Shown piece after piece: positions 10,562 to 19,194 of a stretch of 64,000 nt of DNA. Made by a program: the position numbers and the translations under genes. The notes beneath the pieces were generated by a model. The model saw only the letters and a program-made list of their open reading frames with translations. It was not told the DNA's origin and searched no databases. Position 1 is the first letter of the stretch; each line of letters begins with the position of its first letter. Source of the stretch: Streptomyces sp. NBC_00704 (GTDB taxonomy: Bacteria; Actinomycetota; Actinomycetes; Streptomycetales; Streptomycetaceae); assembly GCF_036226605.1 (NCBI RefSeq), contig NZ_CP109000.1, positions 7,932,501 through 7,996,500 of the forward strand, in the 5' to 3' direction.

Positions 10562-11961
10562 TACTGCAACGGTGTCTACCGTGACTGCTGGCCAGGTTCG
10601 TCGTTGTTGTGGTTATGGGTGGGGACCTTGCTGATGTGCGGGTGTGGGCGCGTGAATTGGATGCGGTGCACGGGCGGTTCGTGCACCGGTTCAGCCGGTC
10701 GGAGCCGCGGGAGTCGGCGCTGGCCTATATGCGGGGCCTGATCGCTCCTTTGCAGCGCAAGAACGGTTGGACGCTGGCCGAGGAAGCGGGCCATGGCGGG
10801 CCGGACCGTATCCAGCGGATGCTGAACCGGATCGAGTGGGACGCCGACGAAGTCCTCGCCGACGTGCGCCGCTACGTGGTCGACAACCTCGGTGACCGCG
10901 AGGCGGTGCTCATCGTCGACGACACCGGCTTTTTGAAGAAGGGCATCCGCTCGGCAGGAGTGCAGCGGCAGTATTCCGGCACCGCGGGCCGCACCGAGAA
11001 CTGCCAGATCGGGGTGTTCCTCGCCTACGCCACCGGTCGAGGGCGCACGTTGATCGACCGGCGGCTGTATCTGCCCACGTCGTGGACGGATGACCATGAG
11101 CGATGCCGGCGGGCGGGTATCGATGACAGTGTCGCCTTCGAGACGAAGGTGGCGATGGCCAAGGCGATGGTCCGCAAGGCCATCGCCGACAAGATCCCGT
11201 TCGGCTGGGTCACGGCCGATGCCGCCTACGGGTACAGCAAGGGCTGGCGGTTTGAGCTGGAGCAGGCAGATGTCTTCCACGTCATGGCCACCACCCGGCA
11301 CGACACCGTCGTCACCCGCTGGTCCATCGACCACCCCGTCCACGACCTGTTTCCCGCACTGCCACGGCAGAAGTGGAAACGCCGCTCCTGCGGTGAAGGA
11401 GCCCACGGCCGGCGGATCTACGACTGGGCCCGCGTCGAAGTGCGCCCCTGGCACCGCGAGGACCGCCGGCACTGGGTTCTCGCCCGCCGCAGCGTCACCC
11501 GGCCCGAGGAGATCTCCTACTACATCGCCTATTGCCCCGCCGACACCACCCTGGACGAGCTGATCCGCGTCGCGGGCAGCCGATGGGCGGTCGAGGAATG
11601 CTTCCAGACGGCGAAGCAGGAGTGCGGCCTGGACGACTACCAGGTCCGCCGCTACCCGGGCTGGCACCGCCACATGACCCTGGCCATGGCCGCCCACGCC
11701 TGCCTCGCCGTCCTGCGAGCCCGTCAACTGGACACGGAGAAAGCAGAAACGGATCCTCCCAGCTCATCCACCTCAGCCTCGCCGAGATCCGACGCCTGAT
11801 CACCCGCCTCACCAACCGCCGCCCCACCCCGGTCGGCCACATCCTGCACTGGTCGACATGGCGCCGCAGACGCCAGCACCAAGCCCGCATCAGTCACTAC
11901 AAACGACGCGGACACAGCCCCTGAAAACTGCCCAGCACTCAGAACAAACACCGTTGCAGTA
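10562..11961 (+). mobile_element. IS701-family insertion sequence with CTAG target duplication
   Basis: The element is 1400 bp. Its ends are TACTGCAACGGTGT on the left and the mirror ACACCGTTGCAGTA-like sequence on the right (ACCGTTGCAGTA). It is flanked by CTAG on both sides (10558-10561 and 11962-11965), a 4-base target duplication. Removing it and one CTAG joins CATTCGTCTAG to GCTGCCGG, so the insertion came after the upstream IS982 element. Confidence 0.88.
10615..11924 (+). pseudogene. IS701-family transposase, frameshifted near the C-terminus
   Basis: The main frame gives ~394 residues with IS701 features: VLIVDDTGFLKKG (first Asp), QYSGTAGRTENCQIGVFLAY, FGWVTADAAYGYSKG (second Asp) and SRWAVEECFQTAKQECGLDDYQVR with the catalytic Glu. 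Near 11745-11760 the frame is lost. The usual tail LAEIRRLITRL...RISHYKRRGH continues in another frame and stops at 11924. The DDE residues are intact but the C-terminus is replaced by ~15 foreign residues, so activity is doubtful. The ATG at 10615 or the GTG at 10609 could start it. Confidence 0.8.
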
Positions 11962-11965
11962 CTAG

Positions 11966-12412
11966 GCTGCCGGATGGGGTCGGGGCGCGCGATGCGGTGC
12001 GGCGTGCACAGCCGCGCGCGGCGTGCGGGCGCCCTCGGGGCCGTAGTTGAACCGGATCAGCATCTGCGGGCAGCGCCGCTGCCGCCCTCGTCTGGCGGCC
12101 CTACCGGATCCTGGGGCTGTCCACTGCGTCCTGCTGCTTCTGGCCTCCTTCATCGTCATCTACCGCTGACCGCTCAGTCTCGATCTCGCCCAAGGCTTCG
12201 TCGACGGGACCACTCCCTCTGCGCCAGCTCCCTGGAGCACGCTTCAGGAGACGTGGCCGGCAGTTGCTCCGGGAGAGCGCAAGATGGCAGGCATGAGCCT
12301 GTGGCCCTCGGAGTACGGGTGCTCATGCCCGGCCCGGCCGTCCTGGTGGACAGTGACGGTCGGGCCGGGCGTACGGCAACGGAGAGGCAGTTGCCGATGA
12401 GAGGCGGACAGT
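11966..12412. other. Gene-free stretch between IS701 and the split lipoprotein gene
   Basis: I see no convincing coding region here. Short open frames on both strands are arginine- and proline-rich in the way expected of non-coding high-GC DNA. The final ~30 bases must carry the ribosome site (AGAGGCGG) and promoter of the lipoprotein gene that starts at 12413. Confidence 0.6.
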
Positions 12413-12424
12413 ATGAGGGCCTTA

Positions 12425-13272
12425 GACGTCGTCTCATTTGGCGTGTTCGATAGTCTGCGGTCGTGGACATCGTGGAGCGTCTGGTGCCGGATGAGTTGTG
12501 GGAGTTGTTCGCGCGGGTGGTGCCACCGGCCCCGACACGGCCTCAAGGTGGTGGCCGACGGCGGTATGGAGATCGCGAGGTGCTGGCCGCGATTGTGTTC
12601 GTGGCCACGTCAGGGTGCACGTGGAAGCAGTTGCCGCCATCCTTCGGCCCGTCGGGGCCGACCGCGCACCGCCGGTTCAGCGAATGGAGCCGGGCCCGGG
12701 TCTGGGCCAAGCTGCACCGCCTGGTGCTGGACGAACTCGGCGCGCGGGGACCTGGACTGGTCGAGGTGCGCGATCGACTCGGTGAACATGCGGGCCCTGA
12801 AAGGGGGGACCTGACAGGTCCGAATCCTGTCGATCGGGGGAAGAAAGGCTCGAAGATCCACCTGATCACCGAGCGGACTGGTCTGCCCCTCTCCGTCGGC
12901 ATATCGGGCGCCAACCTCCACGACAGCCAGGCCCTGCAGCCCCTGGTCCGCGGGATCCCGCCGATCCGCTCCCGCCGCGGCCCACGCCGACGCAAGCCCG
13001 CCAAGCTGCACGCCGACAAGGGCTACGACTACGACCACCTGCGTCGATGGCTGCGCAAGCGCGGTATCACGCACCGCATCGCACGCAAGGGCATCGAGTC
13101 TTCCACACGGCTGGGCCGTCACCGCTGGACGATCGAGCGCACCATGGCCTGGCTCGCCGGCTGCCGTCGGCTCCACCGCCGCTACGAACGCAAAGCCGAA
13201 CACTTCCTGGCCTTCACCGCTATCGCCTGCACCCTCATTTGCTACCGCCGACTCGCCAAATGAGACGACGTC
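12425..13272 (+). mobile_element. IS5-family (IS427/IS1031-like) insertion sequence
   Basis: This 848-bp element has perfect ~19-base terminal inverted repeats (GACGTCGTCTCATTTGGCG at the left end and its mirror at the right). It is flanked by TTA duplications at 12422-12424 and 13273-13275. A 3-base TNA target is normal for this group. Confidence 0.92.
12463..13263 (+). pseudogene. IS5-family transposase with two compensating frameshifts over the first catalytic Asp
   Basis: The open frame (266 residues) begins MDIVERLVPDELWELF and has the N-terminal domain RRRYGDREVLAAIVFVATSGCTWKQLP. It ends with the DDE tail KLHADKGYDYDHLRRWLR and RWTIERTMAWLAGCRRLHRRYE. Between ~12747 and ~12812 the reading is off by one base. 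The family motif LDWSRCAIDSVNMRALKGG is present in the neighbouring frame but is read here as GLVEVRDRLGEHAGPERGD. The first catalytic Asp is therefore missing from the continuous product. Programmed frameshifting exists in this group but would need two events here, so I call it inactive. Confidence 0.75.
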
Positions 13273-13696
13273 TTAGCGCGGCGTGCCGCCGGCTCGAAGA
13301 GCGTGTGGGGATCATGGGCGGTGGTCGTCCTGTTGGCCGTCTCGGGCTGTTCCACGACCCCAGACCGTGCCGTCAGCGACAAGCAGCTGCGCAAGCTCGG
13401 CCAGAGCGGCCAAGCGGTGCAGGGCCGGGAGCGGGTGGAGCGACGGCTTCGGGGCGTGGCGCAGGCGTACGCCGACCGAACACCGCTGTCGCCCGGCTTG
13501 GTCGTGGTGCACGACGTGTGCGTGCCGGGGTCAGGACCGGGCTGGTTCTTCCAGCAGAAGACCGACGACTGCAAGGTCGTCTGCTCAATGAACATCACTG
13601 CCTACTATGGCACCGACGCCAGACGGGGCCTCCCCCTGAGTGGTGGACACGCTGATACTGGATCTGCTTGATCCGGAGGAAGCGAGAAGACCGCCG

Positions 13697-14041
13697 ATGG
13701 CGATGAAGGACTACTCGGACGAGTTCAAGGCCGATGCCGTGGCCCTGTACGAGTCCACACCCGGGGCAACGTACAAGAGCATCGCCGCCGATCTGGGCGT
13801 CAACCGGGCCACCCTGCGGGAGTGGGTGCTGCGGGACCGCGAACGCCGCGGCGTCACCGCCACGGCTGAAAAGCCGACCGTCCAGGCGGGGGCGGCGGTG
13901 CCGTCCGACGCTCCGGACGAGCGGATTCGGCAGTTGGAGGCGAGGGTGGCAGAGCTCGAGGCGAGCGAGCGGAAGCTGGCGACCGAGCGGGACATCCTCC
14001 GCAAGGCGGCCAAGTATTTCGCCGGGGAGACGAACTGGTGA
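13697..14041 (+). CDS. IS3-family OrfA (helix-turn-helix and leucine zipper)
   Basis: The 114-residue protein begins MAMKDYSDEFKADAVALYES, the usual start of IS3 OrfA. The helix-turn-helix YKSIAADLGVNRATLREWVLR follows. A C-terminal coiled coil (RIRQLEARVAELEASERKLATERDIL) then leads into KAAKYFAGETNW. It overlaps orfB by four bases (ATGA-type), the usual arrangement for programmed frameshifting to OrfAB. An upstream in-frame GTG at 13640 lies inside the terminal repeat and is rejected. Confidence 0.88.
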   Translation: MAMKDYSDEFKADAVALYESTPGATYKSIAADLGVNRATLREWVLRDRERRGVTATAEKPTVQAGAAVPSDAPDERIRQLEARVAELEASERKLATERDILRKAAKYFAGETNW

Positions 14042-14939
14042 TGAGCCGCTTCCAGTTCGTTGACGACCACCGGGACACCTACGAGGTGAAGCGGCTCTGC
14101 CAGGTCCTGGGGGTGAACCGGTCCAGCTACTACAAGTGGCTCGCCAGCGCCGAGGCCCGGGCCGCCCGGCAGCACAAGGACCGGGTCCTGGCCGAGGAGA
14201 TCCGCGCGGTCCACGGCGAGTCCGGCGGCGCCTATGGCTCCCCGCGAGTGACCGCCGAGCTCCGCGGGAAAGGGCGGCGGGTCAACGAGAAACGGGTCGC
14301 CCGGATCATGCGGACGTTCTCCATCACCGGCATCCGTCTGCGCAGACGCGTGCGCACCACCGTCCCGGACCCGGCAGCCCATCCGGTTCCGGACCTGTTC
14401 CAGCGGGACTTCACCGCCACCGAGCCGGGGCGGAAGTACATGGGCGACATCACGTATCTCCCGCTCGCAAGCGGGGAGTTCCTCTATCTCGCGACCGTGC
14501 TGGACTGCTTCAGCCGCAAGGTCGTCGGCTGGTCCATCGCCGACCACATGCGCACCGACATGGTCGCCGACGCACTGCGGATGGCAGCCTCGACCCGCGG
14601 CGGCCTGGAGGGCGCCGTGTTCCACTCCGACCAATTGAACTCGCCCAGTACGGATCCCGGGCCTTCGCCAGCCTCTGTGACCAGTTCGGGGTCACCCGGT
14701 CGATGGGCGCAGTCGGCACCAGTGCCGACAACGCGGCCTGCGAAAGCTTCCACGCGTCCCTGAAACGCGAGACCCTTCAGGGCGCCCACGACTACGGCGA
14801 CCCCGGCACCTGCCGCAGGACCGTCTTCGCCTGGCTGACCCGCTACAACACCCGCCGTCGACACTCCGCCAACGGCCACCTCAGCCCCAACGAATACGAA
14901 CGCCGACACCACACCGCTAAACTCACGCTCGCCGCGTGA
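14038..14939 (+). pseudogene. IS3-family OrfB transposase, frameshifted near the second catalytic Asp
   Basis: Residues 1-200 read normally as an IS3 integrase: HTH_21 region RVTAELRGKGRRVNEKRVARIM, then KYMGDITYLPLASGEFLYLATVLD with the first Asp. At about 14630 the expected HSDHGAQYGS is disrupted: the DNA reads GACCAATTGAACTCGCCCAG, apparently 5 bases too long. The frame then shifts, and the remaining half (SRAFASLCDQFGVTRSMGAVG...NAACESFHASLKRETLQG...YNTRRRHSANGHLSP) continues in another frame to the TGA at 14937-14939. The element is probably immobile. Confidence 0.85.
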
Positions 14940-14959
14940 TCAATAACCGCGTGCCCACC

Positions 14960-15340
14960 TTCATGGGGGAAGGCCCCACCATCCTCACAGTGGGAGTAGT
15001 CGGCGCGGCTGTCGCCGACCCGGTGGCATTCGGCGAGAGTGCCGTCGAGCAGGACGAAGTCGGGTTCGTGGTCGCGCAGCGTCTTGAGCAGGTCAGGTGC
15101 ACGTGCGGCGAGCAGGCCGATGACCGCGCTGGTGTAGGCGTGGGCGGTGGACTCGCTGATCCCGAACCCGGCGGCGATCTTCGCCAGAGTGGTGTGTTCA
15201 CGCAGGTACACCAGTGCCACCATCGCGCGCTGGGACGGGCGGAGCTTGCAGCGCCGGTCGCCCTCACGGGTGACGATCAGCATGGTGACCCACTCCACGA
15301 GTGCATGCGGCAGGTCGAGTGCGGCAGGATGGATGACCAA
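14960..15340 (-). pseudogene. IS5-family transposase, N-terminal fragment
   Basis: The fragment starts MVIHPAALDLPHALVEWVTML and contains the HTH_Tnp_4-like region RRCKLRPSQRAMVALVYLREHTTLAKIAAGFGISESTAHAYTSAVIGLL. It then reads EPDFVLLDGTLAECHRVGDSRADYSH, with the first catalytic Asp. The frame departs from the family after DYSH and runs into the end of the IS3 element, so the second half including the rest of the DDE site is gone. Confidence 0.8.
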
Positions 15341-15410
15341 CGAGGCCCCCGAGCAACGTGATTGAGACGTCAGACATCTCGATCAACAGCCCGGGGGCCT
15401 CACTCGTTGC
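15338..15410. repeat. Inverted-repeat hairpin region upstream of the IS5 fragment
   Basis: CAACGAGGCCCCCG at 15339-15352 faces CGGGGGCCTCACTCGTTG at 15391-15408. An inner palindrome-like GAGACGTCAGACATCTC sits at 15364-15380. It may be the outer end of the truncated IS5 element meeting a related IS end, or a protective hairpin against read-through into the transposase gene. Confidence 0.45.
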
Positions 15411-15520
15411 GCTTCACGGCCCATCACCCGATCGGTGGCCAACTCGAAGAAGCTCACTGGTCATCACATCGGTGCGTCTTCCTTGGCCAGGAGTTACACC
15501 GAACGTCTTACAGTTTCAGT

Positions 15521-16180
15521 TCAGACACGCACTACAACGGTGCGCGCCGCGCGATCGTACTTGCTCTGGTGGTAGGTTCCCCGGTCTTTAGCCATCTGAA
15601 TCAACAGAATCGCGCCGACCAAAAGATTTAACACAGGGATTGACAAGAAGGCCGCCCGGTCGAATTCCCGAAGAAACGTGTCCTTCCAGGACGGCGCAAG
15701 CGTTCCGTCCGACCACAGCCGGACCACGCGGAGCCCAAAGACGCGCTTACCGACAGTGGTACCCCACCAGTGCACCAAGGGCAGATAGTAGAGCACCGCG
15801 CCGGCCACCAGGCTAAAGGGCGCGATGATCAGTATCGCCCCGTCGTCGTTCACCGAACCCGCCAGGGTGACGAGGACAAGGTATGCCACCCCGAACGCGA
15901 GCAGGGTGTCTACCAGACGTGCCGCGATTCTGCGTCCGTGCGAGGCCAGCACCAGAACCGGGTTCCCGCGTACGTGGGCCACAGCATCCACGTCAGCGAC
16001 GTACTCGACCAGCGCCCCCTCAGGCCGCGTGCCCCGTAGCGGATCCATGCTGGCCAGATGGTCCCTGTACCAGGCTGCCCCCATCGCCCTAGCAACCATG
16101 GTTGGGACTGCTTCCACTCCATATCGGTTCACAACTGCAACGACATTCAAGTGATTACCCCGTGTAGTTGAGTCAATCAA
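15521..16180 (-). CDS. RDD-family integral membrane protein
   Basis: The 219-residue protein has the RDD signature RRIAARLVDTLLAFGVAYLVLV in its first transmembrane helix. A second helix follows (ILIIAPFSLVAGAVLYYLPLVHWWGTTVGKRVFGLRVV, with the typical GTTxGKRxxGLRVV), then a third (AFLSIPVLNLLVGAILLIQ). The first ~90 residues are soluble and not recognised. RDD proteins are often of unknown function; a few are linked to ion exchange or secretion. The TTG at 16180 is favoured by GGAGGGAT just before it, though later in-frame starts exist. GC content is lower than in its neighbours, suggesting a foreign origin. Confidence 0.75.
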   Translation of the reverse strand: MIDSTTRGNHLNVVAVVNRYGVEAVPTMVARAMGAAWYRDHLASMDPLRGTRPEGALVEYVADVDAVAHVRGNPVLVLASHGRRIAARLVDTLLAFGVAYLVLVTLAGSVNDDGAILIIAPFSLVAGAVLYYLPLVHWWGTTVGKRVFGLRVVRLWSDGTLAPSWKDTFLREFDRAAFLSIPVLNLLVGAILLIQMAKDRGTYHQSKYDRAARTVVVRV

Positions 16181-16477
16181 ATCCCTCCGAAACGGTCACT
16201 CGATGTCGCTATCAGATCTCTTTATCAGATCTCTTTCACGAGAGTACATGACACCCGAACCAGCCCAACGCGAGAACCATATGATTGGGCCTACAGAGTA
16301 TAGGCCCAGCACCTATCCGTCGTCGGACTCCTGGTCGCACTGCACTTCCTCGCCCCACGCGGCGTCCCCAAGCCTGAGCGTTACTGACTGCCGTCTTTTG
16401 AATTTTACTCAATCATCACACAGCCGGGCAAGTACATCCGCAGCGAGCTCTGCTGAAGCGTAGTCGAGACCTACTAA
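16181..16477. other. AT-richer gene-free stretch upstream of the RDD gene
   Basis: I find no convincing coding region. The stretch contains the probable promoter of the RDD gene, a perfect 13-base tandem repeat (listed separately) and, at its end, the left CTAA target duplication of the IS1380 element (16474-16477). Confidence 0.6.
16211..16236. repeat. 13-base tandem direct repeat
   Basis: ATCAGATCTCTTT is repeated twice head to tail with no mismatch, ~30-55 bases upstream of the RDD gene start. It could be a replication slippage product or a paired regulator site. Confidence 0.7.
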
Positions 16478-18137
16478 CCTCGAAGTTTCGTGACGGGCCG
16501 CCGACGGAGTCGGTGGCTCGTTTTCGTGCCGTGAGTTGGGGGTGGGCAGGCCGAGGGCCCGAGTGTCGTCTCGGGGCGGCGCCGGGTTCCACTGCTCCGG
16601 GGAGTGAAGGGCTGTCGTAGGGATGCGTGAATCCGCTGGTCAGCCGGGGTTCGGCAGGAGTGCGAGCCGTTCGAGGGCGGCGGTGATGTGGCCGGTCCAG
16701 GGCCAGTGCCGGGCCAGGCGGAGGATCCGCTGGCGGCCGGTGGTGACGAGTTGTCCGGCCGCGGTGAACAGGCGGAGCCGCAGGCGGCGGGGGTCCCAGA
16801 GCCTGGCCTTGCCGGTGAGTGCGAGCATGGGCATCCAGGCCAGCAGGTCGAGGGCGATCTGGACGATCTCGAGCCAGACCTTGTTCTGGGCTGTGGTGTG
16901 CAGGGGCAGGTTGCGCAGGCCGGTGGCCCGGGCGGCCCGGATCCGGTCCTCGGCCCGGGCCCGCAGCCGGTGGCGGAGCTCGAGTTCGGCGATCGGCCGG
17001 CCGGCGGTGTTGGTGGCGAAGCACGTGATCCGCATGCCGTCCGCGTCCGTGATCCTCAACTGGGCTCCGGGGTGGGGTCGTTCCTTTCGGACGATCAGTC
17101 GCATGCCCCCGGCCAGCCGTCCAGCAGCTTGCCGGTGAGCTCGGCGACCCAGGCCCCGTCACGGACCTCACCATTGGTCTCGACGGCCGCCGTCCAGGCC
17201 GGGGCGGGGACCTTCAGCACGTGTTCGTGGATCGCCTCGGTGACCGTCATGCCGACCGAGTAGGACAGCCATCGTCCTCGCCTGGCGAGCCAGGACACGA
17301 AGTCGTGGGTGCCGCCGGCGGAGTCCGTGCGGATCAGCGTCTGCCGCCCTCGCCGGTAGCGCTTGGGCAGCTGGGCCAGGGCGAGCTGGGCGGTGGTGAT
17401 GTGGTCGGCTGCTGTGTTCGAGCCCGCGTTCCCCGGCCTGAGGAGGGCCGCGACCGGCTCGCCGGTTCCGCCCGGGCCGTGGTCGACGAAGGCTGTCAGC
17501 GGATGGTGGCCGTAGGTCTTCTTCCAGGTCGCGGCCGCGTCCTCCTTGTCGGAGTGCGCGATCACGAGGACGCCGTCAAGATCGACGACGACCTGACCAT
17601 TGGTGTCCGGGGCATTCTCACCGGCCAACGACCAGACACGGTCACGGACTTCGGAGCGTGCGGACCGGATCGCCTGCAAAGCTTTCTCGCCGGAGGCGGC
17701 GAGGGTGTCGATCAGGCGGGAGACGGTCGGGTCGGAGGCAACCGGACCGAAGACGGCCGGCTCGGCCCGCAGCATGGCGACATCCGCGAGGCAGTCCCCG
17801 CCCAGTGCGACCGCCAGGGCGACATCCAGGAGGACCTTACCGGGATCGTGGACGGCCCGCGGCTTGCGCCACGGCGCCAGAGCTGCCGATATGACCTGGT
17901 CAAGACCGGACTTGCGGGCCGTTTCGACGAGCAGGACCGTCCCGGCCTGGGAGACGACCTGGCGGCCGTCGTCCTGGACGCGGACACGGGGATAGGACCC
18001 GATAGAGTGCTTCACCTGGGAAGTGCCTCCGGCGGTGGCAGGAACAAGGACCTCGACAATCCTCATTCTTGCTGGTCAGAGGCACTTTCTGCTTTCCTGA
18101 CCGCCTGCCGGACAGCCCGCTTCATGAAAGCGCGAGG
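16478..18137 (-). mobile_element. IS1380-family insertion sequence with CTAA target duplication
   Basis: This 1660-bp element has imperfect inverted ends CCTCGAAGTTTCGTGA and, mirrored, CCTCGCGCTTTCATGA. It is flanked by CTAA at 16474-16477 and 18138-18141. The right CTAA was later used as target by the ISL2-group element, giving a nested arrangement. Confidence 0.82.
16640..18066 (-). pseudogene. IS1380-family transposase, frameshifted into two parts
   Basis: The N-terminal part (stop at 17095) reads VKHSIGSYPRVRVQDDGR, then LLDVALAVALGGDCLADVAMLR, GQVVVDLDGVLVIAHSDKE (first Asp) and LIRTDSAGGTHDFVSWL (second Asp), and ends LDGWPGACD. The C-terminal part (16640-17104) continues in another frame as MRLIVRKERPHPGAQLRITD, then NKVWLEIVQIALDLLAWMP and GQLVTTGRQRILRLARHWPW. 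The break lies at ~17095-17104, just after the WP motif. Both halves together give the normal ~470-residue length, so a single indel has inactivated it. Confidence 0.88.
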
Positions 18138-18141
18138 CTAA

Positions 18142-19191
18142 CGAGCTCGTGCATGGTTGGCGGTGAGACGTCGAGGACTTCGGTGGGGGCCCGGGGTTCA
18201 CATCTGCTGGGCCGATGTCAGGTCCGCTATTTGCTGGTGGGACAGCAGGCCGGCGATGGCTCGGACCGTGTCGCTCATGTGCTCGCGGCGCCCGAGGTGG
18301 CGGGCCAGTGCCCGCCAGTTCTTCAGGTGTGCAATGCCGTGCTCGACCCGGATACGGCGTGAGGAATGCGCCTTGCGCTGGCGCTCGTACATCTCCTCGT
18401 ACCAGTCCGGGGCGTTCTTCTTGAACTTGCGGTGCGGTGGTGTCACTACACGTCCGCCGGTCTGCGCGCCGAGCCCCTGGTAGCCGGCATCGGCGAGGAT
18501 CTTGACCGCAGGCCCACCGGCCAGGAGCCCCACCAGCCCCAACTGGCGCGCATGGGTGATGTCCGCGCAACTCCCGGGCTTGGTCGGGCTGCACCACAGC
18601 ACGCGTCCTTCGCCGTCCGTGACCACCATGGACTTGACGGCGTTCTGCTTGTTCTTCCCGGAGATGAACTTGTCCCGGTCCTTTCGCCCTTGGGCCGGCC
18701 GCCGGACCCGGATCTCGGTGCCGTCGATGATGCCGGTCTTTCCGGTCGCGCCGAGATGGTCGACGACTTCGGCCAGAGTCCGCAGCCGTACGTCGGGGCT
18801 GATGGTGCACCCTCGCTCGGCGAGCAGGGGCCGCACCTCGTTGATGGCCCGGGTGATGGTCGAGCGGTCCACGCCAAACCAGCAGGCCAGCACGTCGTGG
18901 GTGGTTCCGTGACGGAGATGGACGAGAGTGGCCAGCAGTCGGTCGACGAACACCAGCCGGTGCTTCGCGCCGGCGCCCATGGCCCGCTTCCGCTGCCGGG
19001 AGGCAAGCCTGGTCTGGTGGCGTTGATGCCACAACGGGCCGACTTCGGCGACGAGTTCAGCGATCACATCGGCCGTCAGGCCCGTGATCCTCCGGTTGCT
19101 GATGACCAGTGCACGAGTCGAGTTCCCCACCACACAACCATGATCAACGATCAAGAGCTCGACGTCTCACCGCCAACCATGCACGAGCTCG
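18142..19191 (-). mobile_element. ISL2-group IS5-family element, copy 1 (1050 bp)
   Basis: The ends are perfect 34-base inverted repeats beginning CGAGCTCGTGCATGGTTGGC. The flanks are TAA on both sides (18139-18141 and 19192-19194), the 3-base TNA duplication typical of the ISL2 group. It was inserted into the right-hand CTAA duplication of the IS1380 element. Two further copies in opposite orientation lie at 60399-61448 and 62322-63371. Confidence 0.93.
18198..19154 (-). CDS. ISL2-group transposase, copy 1
   Basis: This 318-residue intact transposase starts with TTG. The N-terminal HTH_Tnp_4-like domain reads RLVFVDRLLATLVHLRHGTTHDVLACWFGVDRSTITRAINEVRPLL. The DDE_Tnp_4 domain follows: TGIIDGTEIRVRRPAQGRKD (first Asp), VKILADAGYQGLG (second Asp) and RIRVEHGIAHLKNWRALARH (Glu). 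The sequence is identical to the two copies at 60-63 kb, indicating recent transposition and probable activity. Confidence 0.93.
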   Translation of the reverse strand: MIVDHGCVVGNSTRALVISNRRITGLTADVIAELVAEVGPLWHQRHQTRLASRQRKRAMGAGAKHRLVFVDRLLATLVHLRHGTTHDVLACWFGVDRSTITRAINEVRPLLAERGCTISPDVRLRTLAEVVDHLGATGKTGIIDGTEIRVRRPAQGRKDRDKFISGKNKQNAVKSMVVTDGEGRVLWCSPTKPGSCADITHARQLGLVGLLAGGPAVKILADAGYQGLGAQTGGRVVTPPHRKFKKNAPDWYEEMYERQRKAHSSRRIRVEHGIAHLKNWRALARHLGRREHMSDTVRAIAGLLSHQQIADLTSAQQM

Positions 19192-19194
19192 TAA

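Larger units (their letters stand above)
12413..13641 (+). pseudogene. Small lipoprotein gene split at codon 4 by an IS5-family element and truncated at the 3' end
   Basis: Removing the IS at 12425-13272 and one copy of its TTA duplication joins ATG AGG GCC TTA directly to GCG CGG CGT at 13276 in one frame. The result is MRALARRAAGSKSVWGSWAV, a hydrophobic stretch and lipobox VSGC, followed by ~100 secreted residues (STTPDRAVSDKQLRKLG... ending CSMNITAYYGTDARRGLPLS). The ATG has AGAGGCGG upstream. The 3' end is lost at 13641 where an IS3 element begins; the frame would run a further ~10 codons into it. Function is unknown. The downstream piece alone has no proper start with a signal peptide, so the gene is inactive. 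Confidence 0.8.
13642..14959 (+). mobile_element. IS3-family element at a rearrangement junction
   Basis: Imperfect terminal repeats GGTGGACACGCTGATA and, mirrored, GGTGGGCACGCGGTTA mark the ends. No target duplication is visible: the left flank is the lipoprotein gene and the right flank an unrelated IS5-type transposase fragment. This suggests an adjacent deletion or recombination after insertion. Confidence 0.8.

Noticed and set aside
16203..16463. Small plus-strand open frame of 86 codons
   Set aside because: Ser/Pro-rich with no ribosome site or family pattern; it lies in AT-richer non-coding DNA.
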